DNA of 64,000 nucleotides. It comes from JACDBZ01 sp038233215 (GTDB lineage: Bacteria; Chloroflexota; Limnocylindria; QHBO01). A program made the translations under genes and the position numbers. The notes under the pieces were generated by a model. It was not told where the DNA came from, ran no database searches, and worked only from the letters and a program-made list of their open reading frames with translations. The stretch lies in the NCBI GenBank assembly GCA_038233215.1, contig JBBSML010000008.1, positions 1 to 64,000 of the forward strand, in the 5' to 3' direction. Positions 49,480 to 57,477 of the stretch are shown here, one piece after another (position 1 is the first letter of the stretch; each line of letters opens with the position of its first letter).

Positions 49480-50934
49480 ATGGAGAAGTTCGATCTCATC
49501 GTCATCGGGACCGGGTCCGGCCTGGAGGTCTCGGCCGCCGCCGCCCAGGGCGGGTGGCGGGTGGCCGTCATCGAGGAAGGACCGTTCGGTGGGACCTGCC
49601 TGAACCGGGGCTGCATTCCTTCCAAGATGCTCGTCCACGTGGCGGATGTCGCTCGCACCATCGCCGATGCCGGGCGTTTCGGCATCCATGCGGCGATCGA
49701 CCGTATCGATTGGCCATCCATCGTCGAGCGAACGTTCGCCGAGATCGATCGCGACGCGGCGAATATCCTGGAGGGCAACCGGCGCGCCGAAGGCATCACG
49801 GTCTTCGAGGGGACGGCACGGTTCGTCGGCCATAAGCAGGTCGAGGTGGACGGCGCACAGCTGAACGCCGAGACCATCGTGATCGCGGCCGGCACGCGGC
49901 CGTCGGTACCCGCGATCCAGGGCCTGGCGGATGGGGAATACGAAACGACCGACACGGTCATGCGCCTGCCCGACCTGCCGCGGCGCCTGGCCATCCTGGG
50001 CGGCGGATTCGTCGGCGCCGAGCTCGGCCACGTCTTCGGCAGCCTGGGAAGCGAGGTCACCATCATCACTCGTGGCCCGGCGATGGTGCGCGACGAGGAC
50101 CGCGATGTCTCGCGCCGCATGACCGAGGCGTACGCCAGGCGGTTCGCGCTGAGGCTCTCCTCCGAGATCCGGAGCGTGTCGCGGCACGACGGCACCATGA
50201 CGCTCGAGGTGGGACCCTCTGGCGAGGCTGCTTCACCGTCATCCGAGCCGGTGGAGTGCGACACGCTCCTGATGGCGGTCGGACGAACGCCGAACGCGGA
50301 TCGACTGGATGTCGGGGCAACCGGCGTCGAGACCGATGAGCGCGGCTTCGTTCGCACCGATGAGTACATGCGGACCAACGTGGATGGTATCTGGGCGCTC
50401 GGCGACATCGTGGGTCGCTGGCAGCTCAAGCACAACGCAAACCTCGAGGCGGCCCACGTCGCCAACAATATCCTCGATCCGGAGCAGCTCGCAGCGGTTG
50501 ACTATCACGCCATGCCTGCGGCCATCTTCGGCTCCCCACAGATTGGCAGTGTCGGCATCACCGAGCAGCAGGCCGAGGAGAAGGGGATCGCCTATGCGGC
50601 GGCAACCCATTCTTACGACGACACCGCCTACGGCCAGTCGATCGAGGATCACGATGGCTTCGTCAAGGTCCTCGCCGATCCGGCGTCGGGCGAGATCCTG
50701 GGATGCCACGTCATCGGCCAGGACGCATCGGTCCTGGTGCAGGAGGCGGTCAATCTCATGCGCTTCAGGCTGCCGATTGACGTCATCGCCCAGTCGATCT
50801 ACATCCACCCTGCGCTGCCGGAGGTCATGCAGGCCGCGTTCGGAGCCGTGGCTCGCCAGGTCTCGGAGACCCGCGGCGCCCGCGCCAACGAGGAGCACGA
50901 GCACGCCGAGTCACACGAGCAGCATGGTGGATGA
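49480..50934 (+). CDS. Mycothione reductase-like flavoprotein disulfide reductase
   Basis: A 484-residue FAD/NAD(P) pyridine nucleotide-disulfide reductase. FDLIVIGTGSG binds FAD; the redox pair is Cys40/Cys45 in GGTCLNRGCIPSK; ILGGGFVGAELGHV binds NAD(P)H. The C-terminal HPALPEVMQ has the catalytic His and Glu (H, +5 E). The GTGSG start, IDRIDW and HPALPE segments resemble mycothione reductase more than lipoamide dehydrogenase. A His/Glu-rich tail (EHEHAESHEQHGG) could bind metal. The ATG follows AGGAAGGAAGTG, a usable ribosome-binding site. The low-molecular-weight thiol is unproven. Confidence 0.88.
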   Translation: MEKFDLIVIGTGSGLEVSAAAAQGGWRVAVIEEGPFGGTCLNRGCIPSKMLVHVADVARTIADAGRFGIHAAIDRIDWPSIVERTFAEIDRDAANILEGNRRAEGITVFEGTARFVGHKQVEVDGAQLNAETIVIAAGTRPSVPAIQGLADGEYETTDTVMRLPDLPRRLAILGGGFVGAELGHVFGSLGSEVTIITRGPAMVRDEDRDVSRRMTEAYARRFALRLSSEIRSVSRHDGTMTLEVGPSGEAASPSSEPVECDTLLMAVGRTPNADRLDVGATGVETDERGFVRTDEYMRTNVDGIWALGDIVGRWQLKHNANLEAAHVANNILDPEQLAAVDYHAMPAAIFGSPQIGSVGITEQQAEEKGIAYAAATHSYDDTAYGQSIEDHDGFVKVLADPASGEILGCHVIGQDASVLVQEAVNLMRFRLPIDVIAQSIYIHPALPEVMQAAFGAVARQVSETRGARANEEHEHAESHEQHGG

Positions 50935-50943
50935 CGGTCGTGC

Positions 50944-51414
50944 TCAGTCCGGGACGCTGGGCTTCGGATAGCGCCGCGAGCGCCCCGCGCGGCGCTCCGC
51001 GGCCGTCTTGAGAGCGGCCAGCGTTCGCTTCATGTAGGCGCGGTAGGCCGGGACGGCGATGTAGCGGGCGACGAGTGGCACGCGATGCTCGACGATCCCG
51101 CCATATGTCACGGTCGTCACCTCATCTGCCTCTTCGAAGTCGAGCCACTCCTCGACCCGGTCGAGTGGACCTTCCAGCACGCAAAAGTCGATCCGCGTGG
51201 GCGCTGTGAGCGTCACCTCTTCAACGAACCCGAAGAAGCGAAATGGAGCCGGCGCGCTAAAGCGCACGACCAGCACGTTTCCGTCTCGGCTGATCAGCTC
51301 GCTTGCGTGCGGCGGGCCGTCCGGGAGCCCGCCGCCCACGGCGGCGGCCATCTCGAAGACGAGCTCGCGTGGTGCAAGGATGACGGCCCGAACGGCACCG
51401 ATGGATGAGGTCAT
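50944..51414 (-). CDS. SRPBCC (START-like) family protein
   Basis: A 156-residue protein with the helix-grip pattern of polyketide cyclase/START-like proteins: an N-terminal strand-helix (RAVILAPRELVFEMAAAVGG), central strands with RIDFCVLEGPLDRVEEWLDF and a long C-terminal helix. These proteins bind hydrophobic ligands. It converges with the reductase gene (9 bases apart). The C-terminus is strongly basic (RRAGRSRRYPKP). Ligand unknown. Confidence 0.75.
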   Translation of the reverse strand: MTSSIGAVRAVILAPRELVFEMAAAVGGGLPDGPPHASELISRDGNVLVVRFSAPAPFRFFGFVEEVTLTAPTRIDFCVLEGPLDRVEEWLDFEEADEVTTVTYGGIVEHRVPLVARYIAVPAYRAYMKRTLAALKTAAERRAGRSRRYPKPSVPD

Positions 51415-51459
51415 GCCCTGATCATCGTGGATCACGACTGATGTGGTCCGTGACGCTGC

Positions 51460-52398
51460 TTACGATCCAGCCTCGGCCATCCAAGTACCGGGCGGGAGCA
51501 GCGACCAGGCAATGAGCATCACCACGATGAGGCCGACCATGGTGCCTACGGACCAGAGTGGTGACTCTACCCGCGTGAAACGCAGCGTCGCGACGACGGC
51601 AAGCGGGGCGACGACCAGGCTGGCCACTCCAACCGATACAGGCACGGCGCGGCCGATGAACGCGAGCGTCAGCCCGCCGGCCAGCAGCAATGTCGAGGCG
51701 TGGACCGTTCGGAGCCAGCCGGTGGATCGGCGCGTCACGAGCGTGCGTTTGCCGACCAAGAGGTCGGCGTCGCGGTCGGGCCACGCCGTGGCCAGGACGT
51801 TGGCGAAGTCCACCAGGGCGAAGGGAACGAATGCGGCGACGATCCAGAAGGGCACCGATCCGGTGCCGACGGCATAGCCGAAGACCGGAAGCAGCAGGCC
51901 GCCGAGCACCGCGTTACCGATCTCGCCCAGCCCGTGTCGCGCGAGCGCGAGCGACCGGGGCAGCGAGTACGCCCATCCGCCGATGGCGCCGATCACCAGA
52001 AGCCAGAAGCCGATGATCGGCAGCACCCCGAGCCGCACGGCGATGAGCCCCAGTCCCAGGCCGGCCACGGCTGACACGACGGCCGCCGCCAGCGCCAGGG
52101 CTGGGTCGAGCCCAGTCCTCGACAGGGCGCCGCTCCCGCCCGAGAAGGCGGTGCGACGGGTGATCGCATCGGTCTCGGCGTCCGCGAACTCGTTGGCGTA
52201 ATGCACGCTCGCCGCGACCAAGAGCAAGAGGACGAGCCCCGTCGCCACAGCGGGCAGATCGACTCCGGTGCTGGCCCGTGCAGCCGATGCGCCGGTGAGA
52301 TACACGACGGCGATCAGCAGCAGCTGCGATGGCCGGCTCATCGCGACCAGCGCGGAGACCAGTGGCCACCGTCGCCCTTCGGAGCGACGGTCAGACAA
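51460..52398 (-). CDS. UbiA-family prenyltransferase (MenA-like)
   Basis: Integral membrane prenyltransferase with about nine helices. Both Asp-rich motifs are present: NEFADAETD (about residue 80) and, in the second half, DFANVLATAWPDRDAD (about 210). SRPSQLLLIAVVYLTG marks the first helix. MenA-type 1,4-dihydroxy-2-naphthoate prenyltransferases are the closest description, but other quinone or lipid substrates are possible. The proposed TTG start at 52398 overlaps the nnrE-like stop; an ATG at 52341 would remove the helix start, so the N-terminus is uncertain. Confidence 0.82.
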   Translation of the reverse strand: MSDRRSEGRRWPLVSALVAMSRPSQLLLIAVVYLTGASAARASTGVDLPAVATGLVLLLLVAASVHYANEFADAETDAITRRTAFSGGSGALSRTGLDPALALAAAVVSAVAGLGLGLIAVRLGVLPIIGFWLLVIGAIGGWAYSLPRSLALARHGLGEIGNAVLGGLLLPVFGYAVGTGSVPFWIVAAFVPFALVDFANVLATAWPDRDADLLVGKRTLVTRRSTGWLRTVHASTLLLAGGLTLAFIGRAVPVSVGVASLVVAPLAVVATLRFTRVESPLWSVGTMVGLIVVMLIAWSLLPPGTWMAEAGS

Positions 52399-53182
52399 GT
52401 CGCAGCAGAGGTCCGGCGGCGAACAGCCCGTCCGCGTCGACGCCGAGCTCTGCGAAGATCGAGGCCGGGAGACCGATGTCGGCGAGGTAGCGAGACCCTG
52501 ATAGCCGTGCGCCCTCGCCCAGCGCCATCCCGCGCTTGGGAAGTGCGAGCGCCAATGTCGCATCGGCCGCGATGGCTGCTCCGGGACGCTCGCCCGTGGT
52601 GCCGTCAATGCCGGTCGGGATGTCGAGGCTGATCACGGCGCCAAAGCCCGCGGTCGCGACCTCGATCAGCGTTCGATAGGTCTCGTCGGGCGCGCCTCGC
52701 AGGCTGGAGCCGATGAGCGCGTCGATCACTGCATCGGCTCGCTCGACTTCGCGAATCAGTTCAGCCTGCGACAGGTCGTGACCCACCACCGCCGTTCGGA
52801 CGTCGACGGCCAGGAGAGGTTCCACCTGGGCGCGGGCTGTCGGCCGCAGGCGCAGGATCGGCTGCGCGAAGGCGACACGGACCGCGGCTCCCCAGCCGGC
52901 CAGGCGTCGCGCCGCGACCATGCCGCCGGCGGCGTTCTTCCCGGTCCCCGCCAGCACGACGACGCTGCGATCCGATACCGAGCCCCCCAGCGTCAGGCGT
53001 GTCAGATCTGCCAGCTCCCGGCCGGCATTCTCCACCATCTGCAGAAGGCTGAGGCCGATCCGGTCAGTGGCAATTCGGTCGGCCGCCAGCATCGTCGCTC
53101 GGTCGACCGAGGGGGCGGCCGGGGCGGTTGTAGGAAGATCGGGGAGACGCCAACGATTCGTTATCTCGGTTGGCAATACCAT
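52391..53182 (-). CDS. nnrE: YjeF-N domain protein (NAD(P)H-hydrate epimerase-like)
   Basis: A 263-residue YjeF N-terminal domain protein, without the ADP-dependent dehydratase domain. VDRATMLAADRIATDRIGLSLLQMVENAGRELA is abbreviated here as LQMVENAGRELA near residue 50, and SLDIPTGIDGTTGE near residue 195 matches the DxPSGxD family motif. The phosphate loop normally reads GxGNNGGDG but here reads GTGKNAAGGM, so the Asp and one Asn are missing. It may be an altered epimerase or a paralogue with another role. It overlaps the prenyltransferase start. The symbol is given for family only. Confidence 0.75.
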   Translation of the reverse strand: MVLPTEITNRWRLPDLPTTAPAAPSVDRATMLAADRIATDRIGLSLLQMVENAGRELADLTRLTLGGSVSDRSVVVLAGTGKNAAGGMVAARRLAGWGAAVRVAFAQPILRLRPTARAQVEPLLAVDVRTAVVGHDLSQAELIREVERADAVIDALIGSSLRGAPDETYRTLIEVATAGFGAVISLDIPTGIDGTTGERPGAAIAADATLALALPKRGMALGEGARLSGSRYLADIGLPASIFAELGVDADGLFAAGPLLRLV

Positions 53183-53241
53183 GACCGCCAGCGTGAGGGG
53201 GGATGCTCCCTGGGGCTGTAAGCGAGGCGACACGCGTCGCG

Positions 53242-54066
53242 TCAGCGCTCGGCAAGTCCGCTCAGTGCGTCGACGTCGAGGATGACGATATTCTGGTTCT
53301 GCATCTCGACGATGCGACGCTCGCGCAACGACGAGACGGTGGTGGCCAAGGTCTCGCGCGAAGTGCCGATCATGTCGGCCAGCTCCTGTTGGGTGAATCG
53401 CGCGTCGATGCCCATGCCGGTCGCGGCGGGATGCCCGAAGCGATCGAGCAGCTCGAGCAGCCGTGACGCGAGACGTTGTTCCACCGAGCGGAAGGCCATG
53501 ACTTCCCGCTCCCGCTCGGAGCTGGCCAGTCGATCGGACAGATAGCGGATGATGTTGACGCCCACGCTCGGGAAGCGGTCGATCAGGCGTTGCAGCTCGT
53601 CGGGAGTGAAGGTGCAGATCAATGCGTCTTCGACAGCCTCGGCGTACACGTCGGCGAGCTCCTGGCCGAGCCATGACATGCGGCCAACGATGCGCCCTTT
53701 GTCGAGGATCTCGAGCGTGAGCTGCTTCCCGTCCGGGGTGAGTCGATACAGGCGCACGCGCCCGCGCTTGACGATGTACAGACGCTCGTCATCGTCGTCC
53801 GGCGAGGTGACCATGCCGCCCACCAGGCAGGTCCGCATCGGTAAGGTCTGACTGATCTCCCTTAGTTGGGCCGGCGTCATGTCGGCGAACAGGTCAACCT
53901 CGCGCAACAGGCCGATTTTCAGCTCGTCCTCGGTGAGTGGCGGTCCTGTCGGAGGCTCCATGGGGGGCCCGGACTGGCGGTCGAAGAAGCGCCGCAACAT
54001 GTCGCCATGATGCACGAGTTCCAACGTGATGTGTGGAAGTGCTGGAGACGGGCCGGGCTGGCTCAC
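53242..54066 (-). CDS. Crp/Fnr-family transcriptional regulator
   Basis: A 274-residue regulator: an unusual N-terminal extension of about 45 residues (Pro-rich), a cyclic-nucleotide-binding beta-roll (about 50-165) and a C-terminal winged HTH (about 190-262; FTQQELADMIGTSRETLATTVSSL). No Fnr-type Cys cluster is seen; the single C in the roll (TCLVGG) and ALICTF are not in a motif, so oxygen sensing by Fe-S is unlikely. The longest frame starts with GTG at 54066. ATGs at 54000 and 53961 are alternatives. Its target genes cannot be told. Confidence 0.88.
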   Translation of the reverse strand: MSQPGPSPALPHITLELVHHGDMLRRFFDRQSGPPMEPPTGPPLTEDELKIGLLREVDLFADMTPAQLREISQTLPMRTCLVGGMVTSPDDDDERLYIVKRGRVRLYRLTPDGKQLTLEILDKGRIVGRMSWLGQELADVYAEAVEDALICTFTPDELQRLIDRFPSVGVNIIRYLSDRLASSEREREVMAFRSVEQRLASRLLELLDRFGHPAATGMGIDARFTQQELADMIGTSRETLATTVSSLRERRIVEMQNQNIVILDVDALSGLAER

Positions 54067-54123
54067 GGATTCACCTGGTGGATGATCGGCGCTGAGCCCA
54101 GCGTGGGCGGCGGGGTCGAGAGC

Positions 54124-54675
54124 CTAGCCTGCGACGGCCGCCGGATTCTCACGACGGAGGAGGATTCCGAGGTAAGCCTTCCATGGGCCGACCTCGGCGT
54201 CGTGTGAGCCGGCCATGGCGGCGAAGATCTGCGAAACGTGGTCGAGATCGTGAACTGCCCAGGTTGTGAGCAGTTCACGCAGGGTCACCTCACCGAGCGA
54301 CGGATGCATCCCGCGCCGATCGAGGTCTTTCCCGGCCACCAGTTCCTCCAGCCGCGCCAGGTTTTCGGCGCGGAGGCTCGCAAACCGCTCGACGAGCTCA
54401 TCGAGCGTCGCTTCGGCGTCCCGATCTGCATGGGCGAATCGGTTGAATGTGTCGAACGGTAGCTCGGTGCCATGTTCGAGGATGCGCTGGGTGCGCTCGA
54501 TCCAGTCGGTCAGCTCGCCGGTGATGAGGTGACCGATCGTGTCCTTTGGGCGCCACCCGTCTGGCGGCACGTCGGTCGTCTCGGTCCAGGAAGGCGGAAG
54601 ACCGACCAGGAGCGTTCGCAGCAGCTCCGGAGTTCGCCGCAGCACGTCCGTCGTCTCGGCGATGATGTCAGTCAC
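54124..54675 (-). CDS. DinB-like four-helix-bundle protein
   Basis: A 183-residue DinB/YfiT-like protein with the three scattered His residues expected for the metal site: His in TIGHLITGEL, and HDLDHVSQ near residue 138. The family includes thiol-dependent transferases (bacillithiol or mycothiol) and proteins of unknown function. This is of interest because a mycothione-reductase-like gene lies 3 kb away. The GTG at 54675 is 7 bases after a TAGGAT hexamer (54683-54688), so the message is probably leaderless. Confidence 0.82.
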   Translation of the reverse strand: MTDIIAETTDVLRRTPELLRTLLVGLPPSWTETTDVPPDGWRPKDTIGHLITGELTDWIERTQRILEHGTELPFDTFNRFAHADRDAEATLDELVERFASLRAENLARLEELVAGKDLDRRGMHPSLGEVTLRELLTTWAVHDLDHVSQIFAAMAGSHDAEVGPWKAYLGILLRRENPAAVAG

Positions 54676-54736
54676 GATATTGATCCTACGTCAGCATGCC
54701 CAAAGCGTGTTGATGTGCCGACATGTGCCCCTCACG

Positions 54737-54862
54737 CACGTAACTGACACCTTCGGTCATCCCTCGGCATCGTTCGATCCCGTTTGTGCATGGGGTGCAC
54801 GTTCATGCAGAAATGCGCCCGAGAACGACGGAATCACGTCAGAACTTGTCAGTTAGGTGCAC
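54737..54862. repeat. Intergenic repeat element, copy 2, with flanking inverted motif
   Basis: The block 54795-54862 begins GTGCACGTTCATG and ends TCAGTTAGGTGCAC, with CACGTCAG at 54835-54842. It matches 8889-8957 in boundaries and length (68 against 69 bp). A minus-orientation CACGTAACTGACACC motif at 54737-54751 forms an inverted pair with GGTG/TTGTCAGTTAGGTG at 54845-54859, about 95 bases apart. The whole lies between a minus-strand DinB gene start and the end of a minus-strand reductase gene; no coding sequence is seen. Confidence 0.6.
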
Positions 54863-54884
54863 GGGGTGCACATCCAGCGGGGCG

Positions 54885-56234
54885 TTATGGCCCGAGGTCG
54901 CGGTCGGCGTCGATGAAGGCCGTGCCGAGCACGCGCGCGACGGTCGGGAAGGCGTGGATCGTGTCGGCCAGCGTGGCGAGCGGAACGCGGGCGCGGATGG
55001 CCAGGACGCACTCGTGAATGGCCTCGCTGACCGCCGGGCCGGCCATGAATGCGCCGACGAGGACCCGTTCGGCGCGGTCGACCACGATCGTGCAGTGTCC
55101 CTCAACCTCGGCGGTATATCCCTTGGCCGATGATCCGATTTCCGCGGTGTATTCGGCGGCGTCGATCCCGCGCTCTTTCGCCTGCTCGACCAGCAACCCG
55201 ACCGAAGCGGTTTCGGGATCGGTGTAGGTCGCACGCGGGATGGCGTCGAAGACCGGCTGGTAGTCGTCATCGCCCAGGGCGATGCGCGCGGCCGCCTCGC
55301 CGGCGTAGTGGGCGAGGTGGGTGTGCATCTCCGGCCCGCCGGCATCGCCCACCAGGTATACGTTATCGGCGATGCGCAGCCTGTCATCCGGCGAAAGCTT
55401 GCCGTCCTTCGGCGTCACTCCGATCGTCTCGAGGCCAAGCCCATCGAGCGGAAGGACACGACCGATGGCGAGCAGGATTTCATGCCCTTCGACCGGATCG
55501 GCGTCGCCCACTTCGATGACATGAGCCCCGTCGCGACCTTCGCCGGCACGGACGCCAGTCGCCCGCGCATCGAGACGCAGCGTGACGCCATCGCGCTCGA
55601 GTGCCCTGGCGAGCAACTCGGTGGAACGAGGATGCTCTTTGTCGTGCACGTGGTCGCGTGGATGGATCAACGTCACGGGCACGCCGTACCGAGCGTAGAC
55701 CTGGGCCAGCTCGACCCCCGTCGGACCGCCGCCGAGGATGGCCAGCGACCGTGGAAGCTCGCGGGTCGCGGTGCCCTGGACGTTTGTCCATGGATGCGCC
55801 TCGGCCAGGCCGGGAAGGTCGGGCACGCGGCTCACCGAACCCACGGCCACAAAGATGGCGCCGGCCTCGAGCTCACGATCGTTGACACGAACCCGACCTG
55901 GCCCGGAGATGGAGGCTGATCCGCGGATGACGGTGGCTCCGGCCTCCTCGAGCGACTTCACGTGGCCTGAGTCATCGGGCTCATCGGTTCCTTCGCGGTT
56001 GATCATGTAGTCGCGGAAGTCCGACGCCTTCTGCCACGGATAGTCGCCACCGGCTTGGTGGACCGCGGCCGCATGGAGGAGCGCCTTGGAGGGCATGCAC
56101 GCCCAGAACGGGCAGGACCCGCCGAAGAGCGCGCGGTCGATGATCGCCACTGAGGCACTCTTGGCGCGGGCGTAGTTGGTCGCCGCCTCACCGGCGGTTC
56201 CTGCGCCGATGACGACGAGGTCGAATCGTTCCAT
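54885..56234 (-). CDS. Disulfide-reductase-fold flavoprotein with altered active site
   Basis: A 449-residue lipoamide-dehydrogenase-fold protein: FDLVVIGAGTAGEAAT (FAD), redox pair Cys41/Cys46 in GGSCPFWACMPSK and ILGGGPTGVELAQV (NAD). The usual C-terminal HPTxxE catalytic dyad is replaced: the sequence reads HAFPTVARV, with Phe for the active-site His and Arg for Glu. It therefore probably does not reduce a normal disulfide substrate. The ATG at 56234 is chosen over one four codons earlier, because TATGAT (56242-56247) lies 7 bases upstream of it. Confidence 0.87.
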   Translation of the reverse strand: MERFDLVVIGAGTAGEAATNYARAKSASVAIIDRALFGGSCPFWACMPSKALLHAAAVHQAGGDYPWQKASDFRDYMINREGTDEPDDSGHVKSLEEAGATVIRGSASISGPGRVRVNDRELEAGAIFVAVGSVSRVPDLPGLAEAHPWTNVQGTATRELPRSLAILGGGPTGVELAQVYARYGVPVTLIHPRDHVHDKEHPRSTELLARALERDGVTLRLDARATGVRAGEGRDGAHVIEVGDADPVEGHEILLAIGRVLPLDGLGLETIGVTPKDGKLSPDDRLRIADNVYLVGDAGGPEMHTHLAHYAGEAAARIALGDDDYQPVFDAIPRATYTDPETASVGLLVEQAKERGIDAAEYTAEIGSSAKGYTAEVEGHCTIVVDRAERVLVGAFMAGPAVSEAIHECVLAIRARVPLATLADTIHAFPTVARVLGTAFIDADRDLGP

Positions 56235-56242
56235 GCCGTGGA

Positions 56243-57397
56243 TCATAGGGCGATCTCGCTTCCGGCGAGCCAGATGCGCGACGGCCTGACCGATCCAAGG
56301 CGCAGCGCGAAGGCACCCTCGTGCTCGGCATCCCAGGCCACGAGATCGGCAGCCGTGCCCGGACGAAGCGATCCGACGTCACGGCGTCGCAGCGCGGCCG
56401 CCGCGCCCGATGTGGCTGCCGTGAGTGCCTCAGCGACCGTCAGCCCGAGCAATGTGGCGCCCAGACCGATCACGAGCGGCATCGCCCCGAAGCCACCGAA
56501 GGTGCCCGCATTCGCGTCACTGGCGAGGCAAACCGTCGCGCCCGCCTCGAACAGCGCGCGCGCTGGCGGGAGCCGATCCCGCAGGACGATGGCAGGCGCG
56601 GGGAGCAGCGTCGCCACCGTCGCCGAGTTCGCCAACGCCGCGATCCCCGCCGCATCGAGCTGCTCGAGATGATCGACCGATGCGGCGCCCAGGCGCACTC
56701 CGAGCTCGGCGGCGCCGGTGCGGGCGAACTGCTCGGCGTGAAGTCGCAGGTCGAGCCCCGCAGTGGCCGCGGCTCGACCGATGCGCTCGGTCGCAGCAAG
56801 GTCGAAGTAGCCGGTATCGGCGAAGACGTCCACGAAATCGGCAAGGCGTTCACGTGCCACTGCCGGGATCATGTCGTCGGTCACGTGAGCGGCGTAGTCG
56901 GCCATCGATCCGCTCTCCGGCGGCACCGCATGCGCGCCGAGGAACGTGCGGATCACGCGCAGGGGAAGGCGATCTGCCACCCGCCCGATGATCCGCAGAT
57001 GTCGCAGTTCCTCCTCCAGCGAGAGGCCATACCCGGATTTGCACTCGATGGTCGTCGTTCCGGAGGCAAGCGCGGCGCGCAGGCGTGCCTCGACCAGGCG
57101 CTCGAGGGTCGCATCGTCCGCAGCGCGTGTGGCGCCCACGGTTCGAAGGATGCCCCCAGCGGTGTACGGCGCGCCTTCCAGGCGGGCGGCAACCTCGTCA
57201 GATCGATCACCGGTGAAGACCGGATGGGTATGACTGTCGACCAGGCCGGGCGTCACCAGCGCCGACCCAAGATCGACGCGCTCGCCGCGTGGCGCATCGG
57301 TCGGCGACCCGATCCAGGCGATCCGGCCATCGCGGACGAGGATTGCCCACGGTGACAGGCCGCCCGGTGCCAGGCGGCCGGTGCCGGTCAGTAGCAT
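56243..57397 (-). CDS. hutI: Imidazolonepropionase
   Basis: Metal-dependent amidohydrolase of 384 residues of the histidine degradation pathway. TPGLVDSHTHPVFTGDR carries the HxH metal site; SGTTTIECKSGYGL, LRLHAEQFAR and VDHLEQLD supply further His, Glu and substrate-binding residues; SDANAGTFGG the final Asp region. The start at 57397 follows a TACGCT hexamer (57404-57409) 6 bases away. No hutH or hutU is adjacent, which is unusual, so other hut genes must lie elsewhere or the substrate differs. The divergent signalling pair begins 81 bases away. Confidence 0.9.
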   Translation of the reverse strand: MLLTGTGRLAPGGLSPWAILVRDGRIAWIGSPTDAPRGERVDLGSALVTPGLVDSHTHPVFTGDRSDEVAARLEGAPYTAGGILRTVGATRAADDATLERLVEARLRAALASGTTTIECKSGYGLSLEEELRHLRIIGRVADRLPLRVIRTFLGAHAVPPESGSMADYAAHVTDDMIPAVARERLADFVDVFADTGYFDLAATERIGRAAATAGLDLRLHAEQFARTGAAELGVRLGAASVDHLEQLDAAGIAALANSATVATLLPAPAIVLRDRLPPARALFEAGATVCLASDANAGTFGGFGAMPLVIGLGATLLGLTVAEALTAATSGAAAALRRRDVGSLRPGTAADLVAWDAEHEGAFALRLGSVRPSRIWLAGSEIAL

Positions 57398-57477
57398 GGC
57401 GGGAGCGTACCAGTGCGCCGATGGCGACGGATCGATGAAGCATCTCGAACATCCTCGCGGGCCGTACACTCGCGAGG

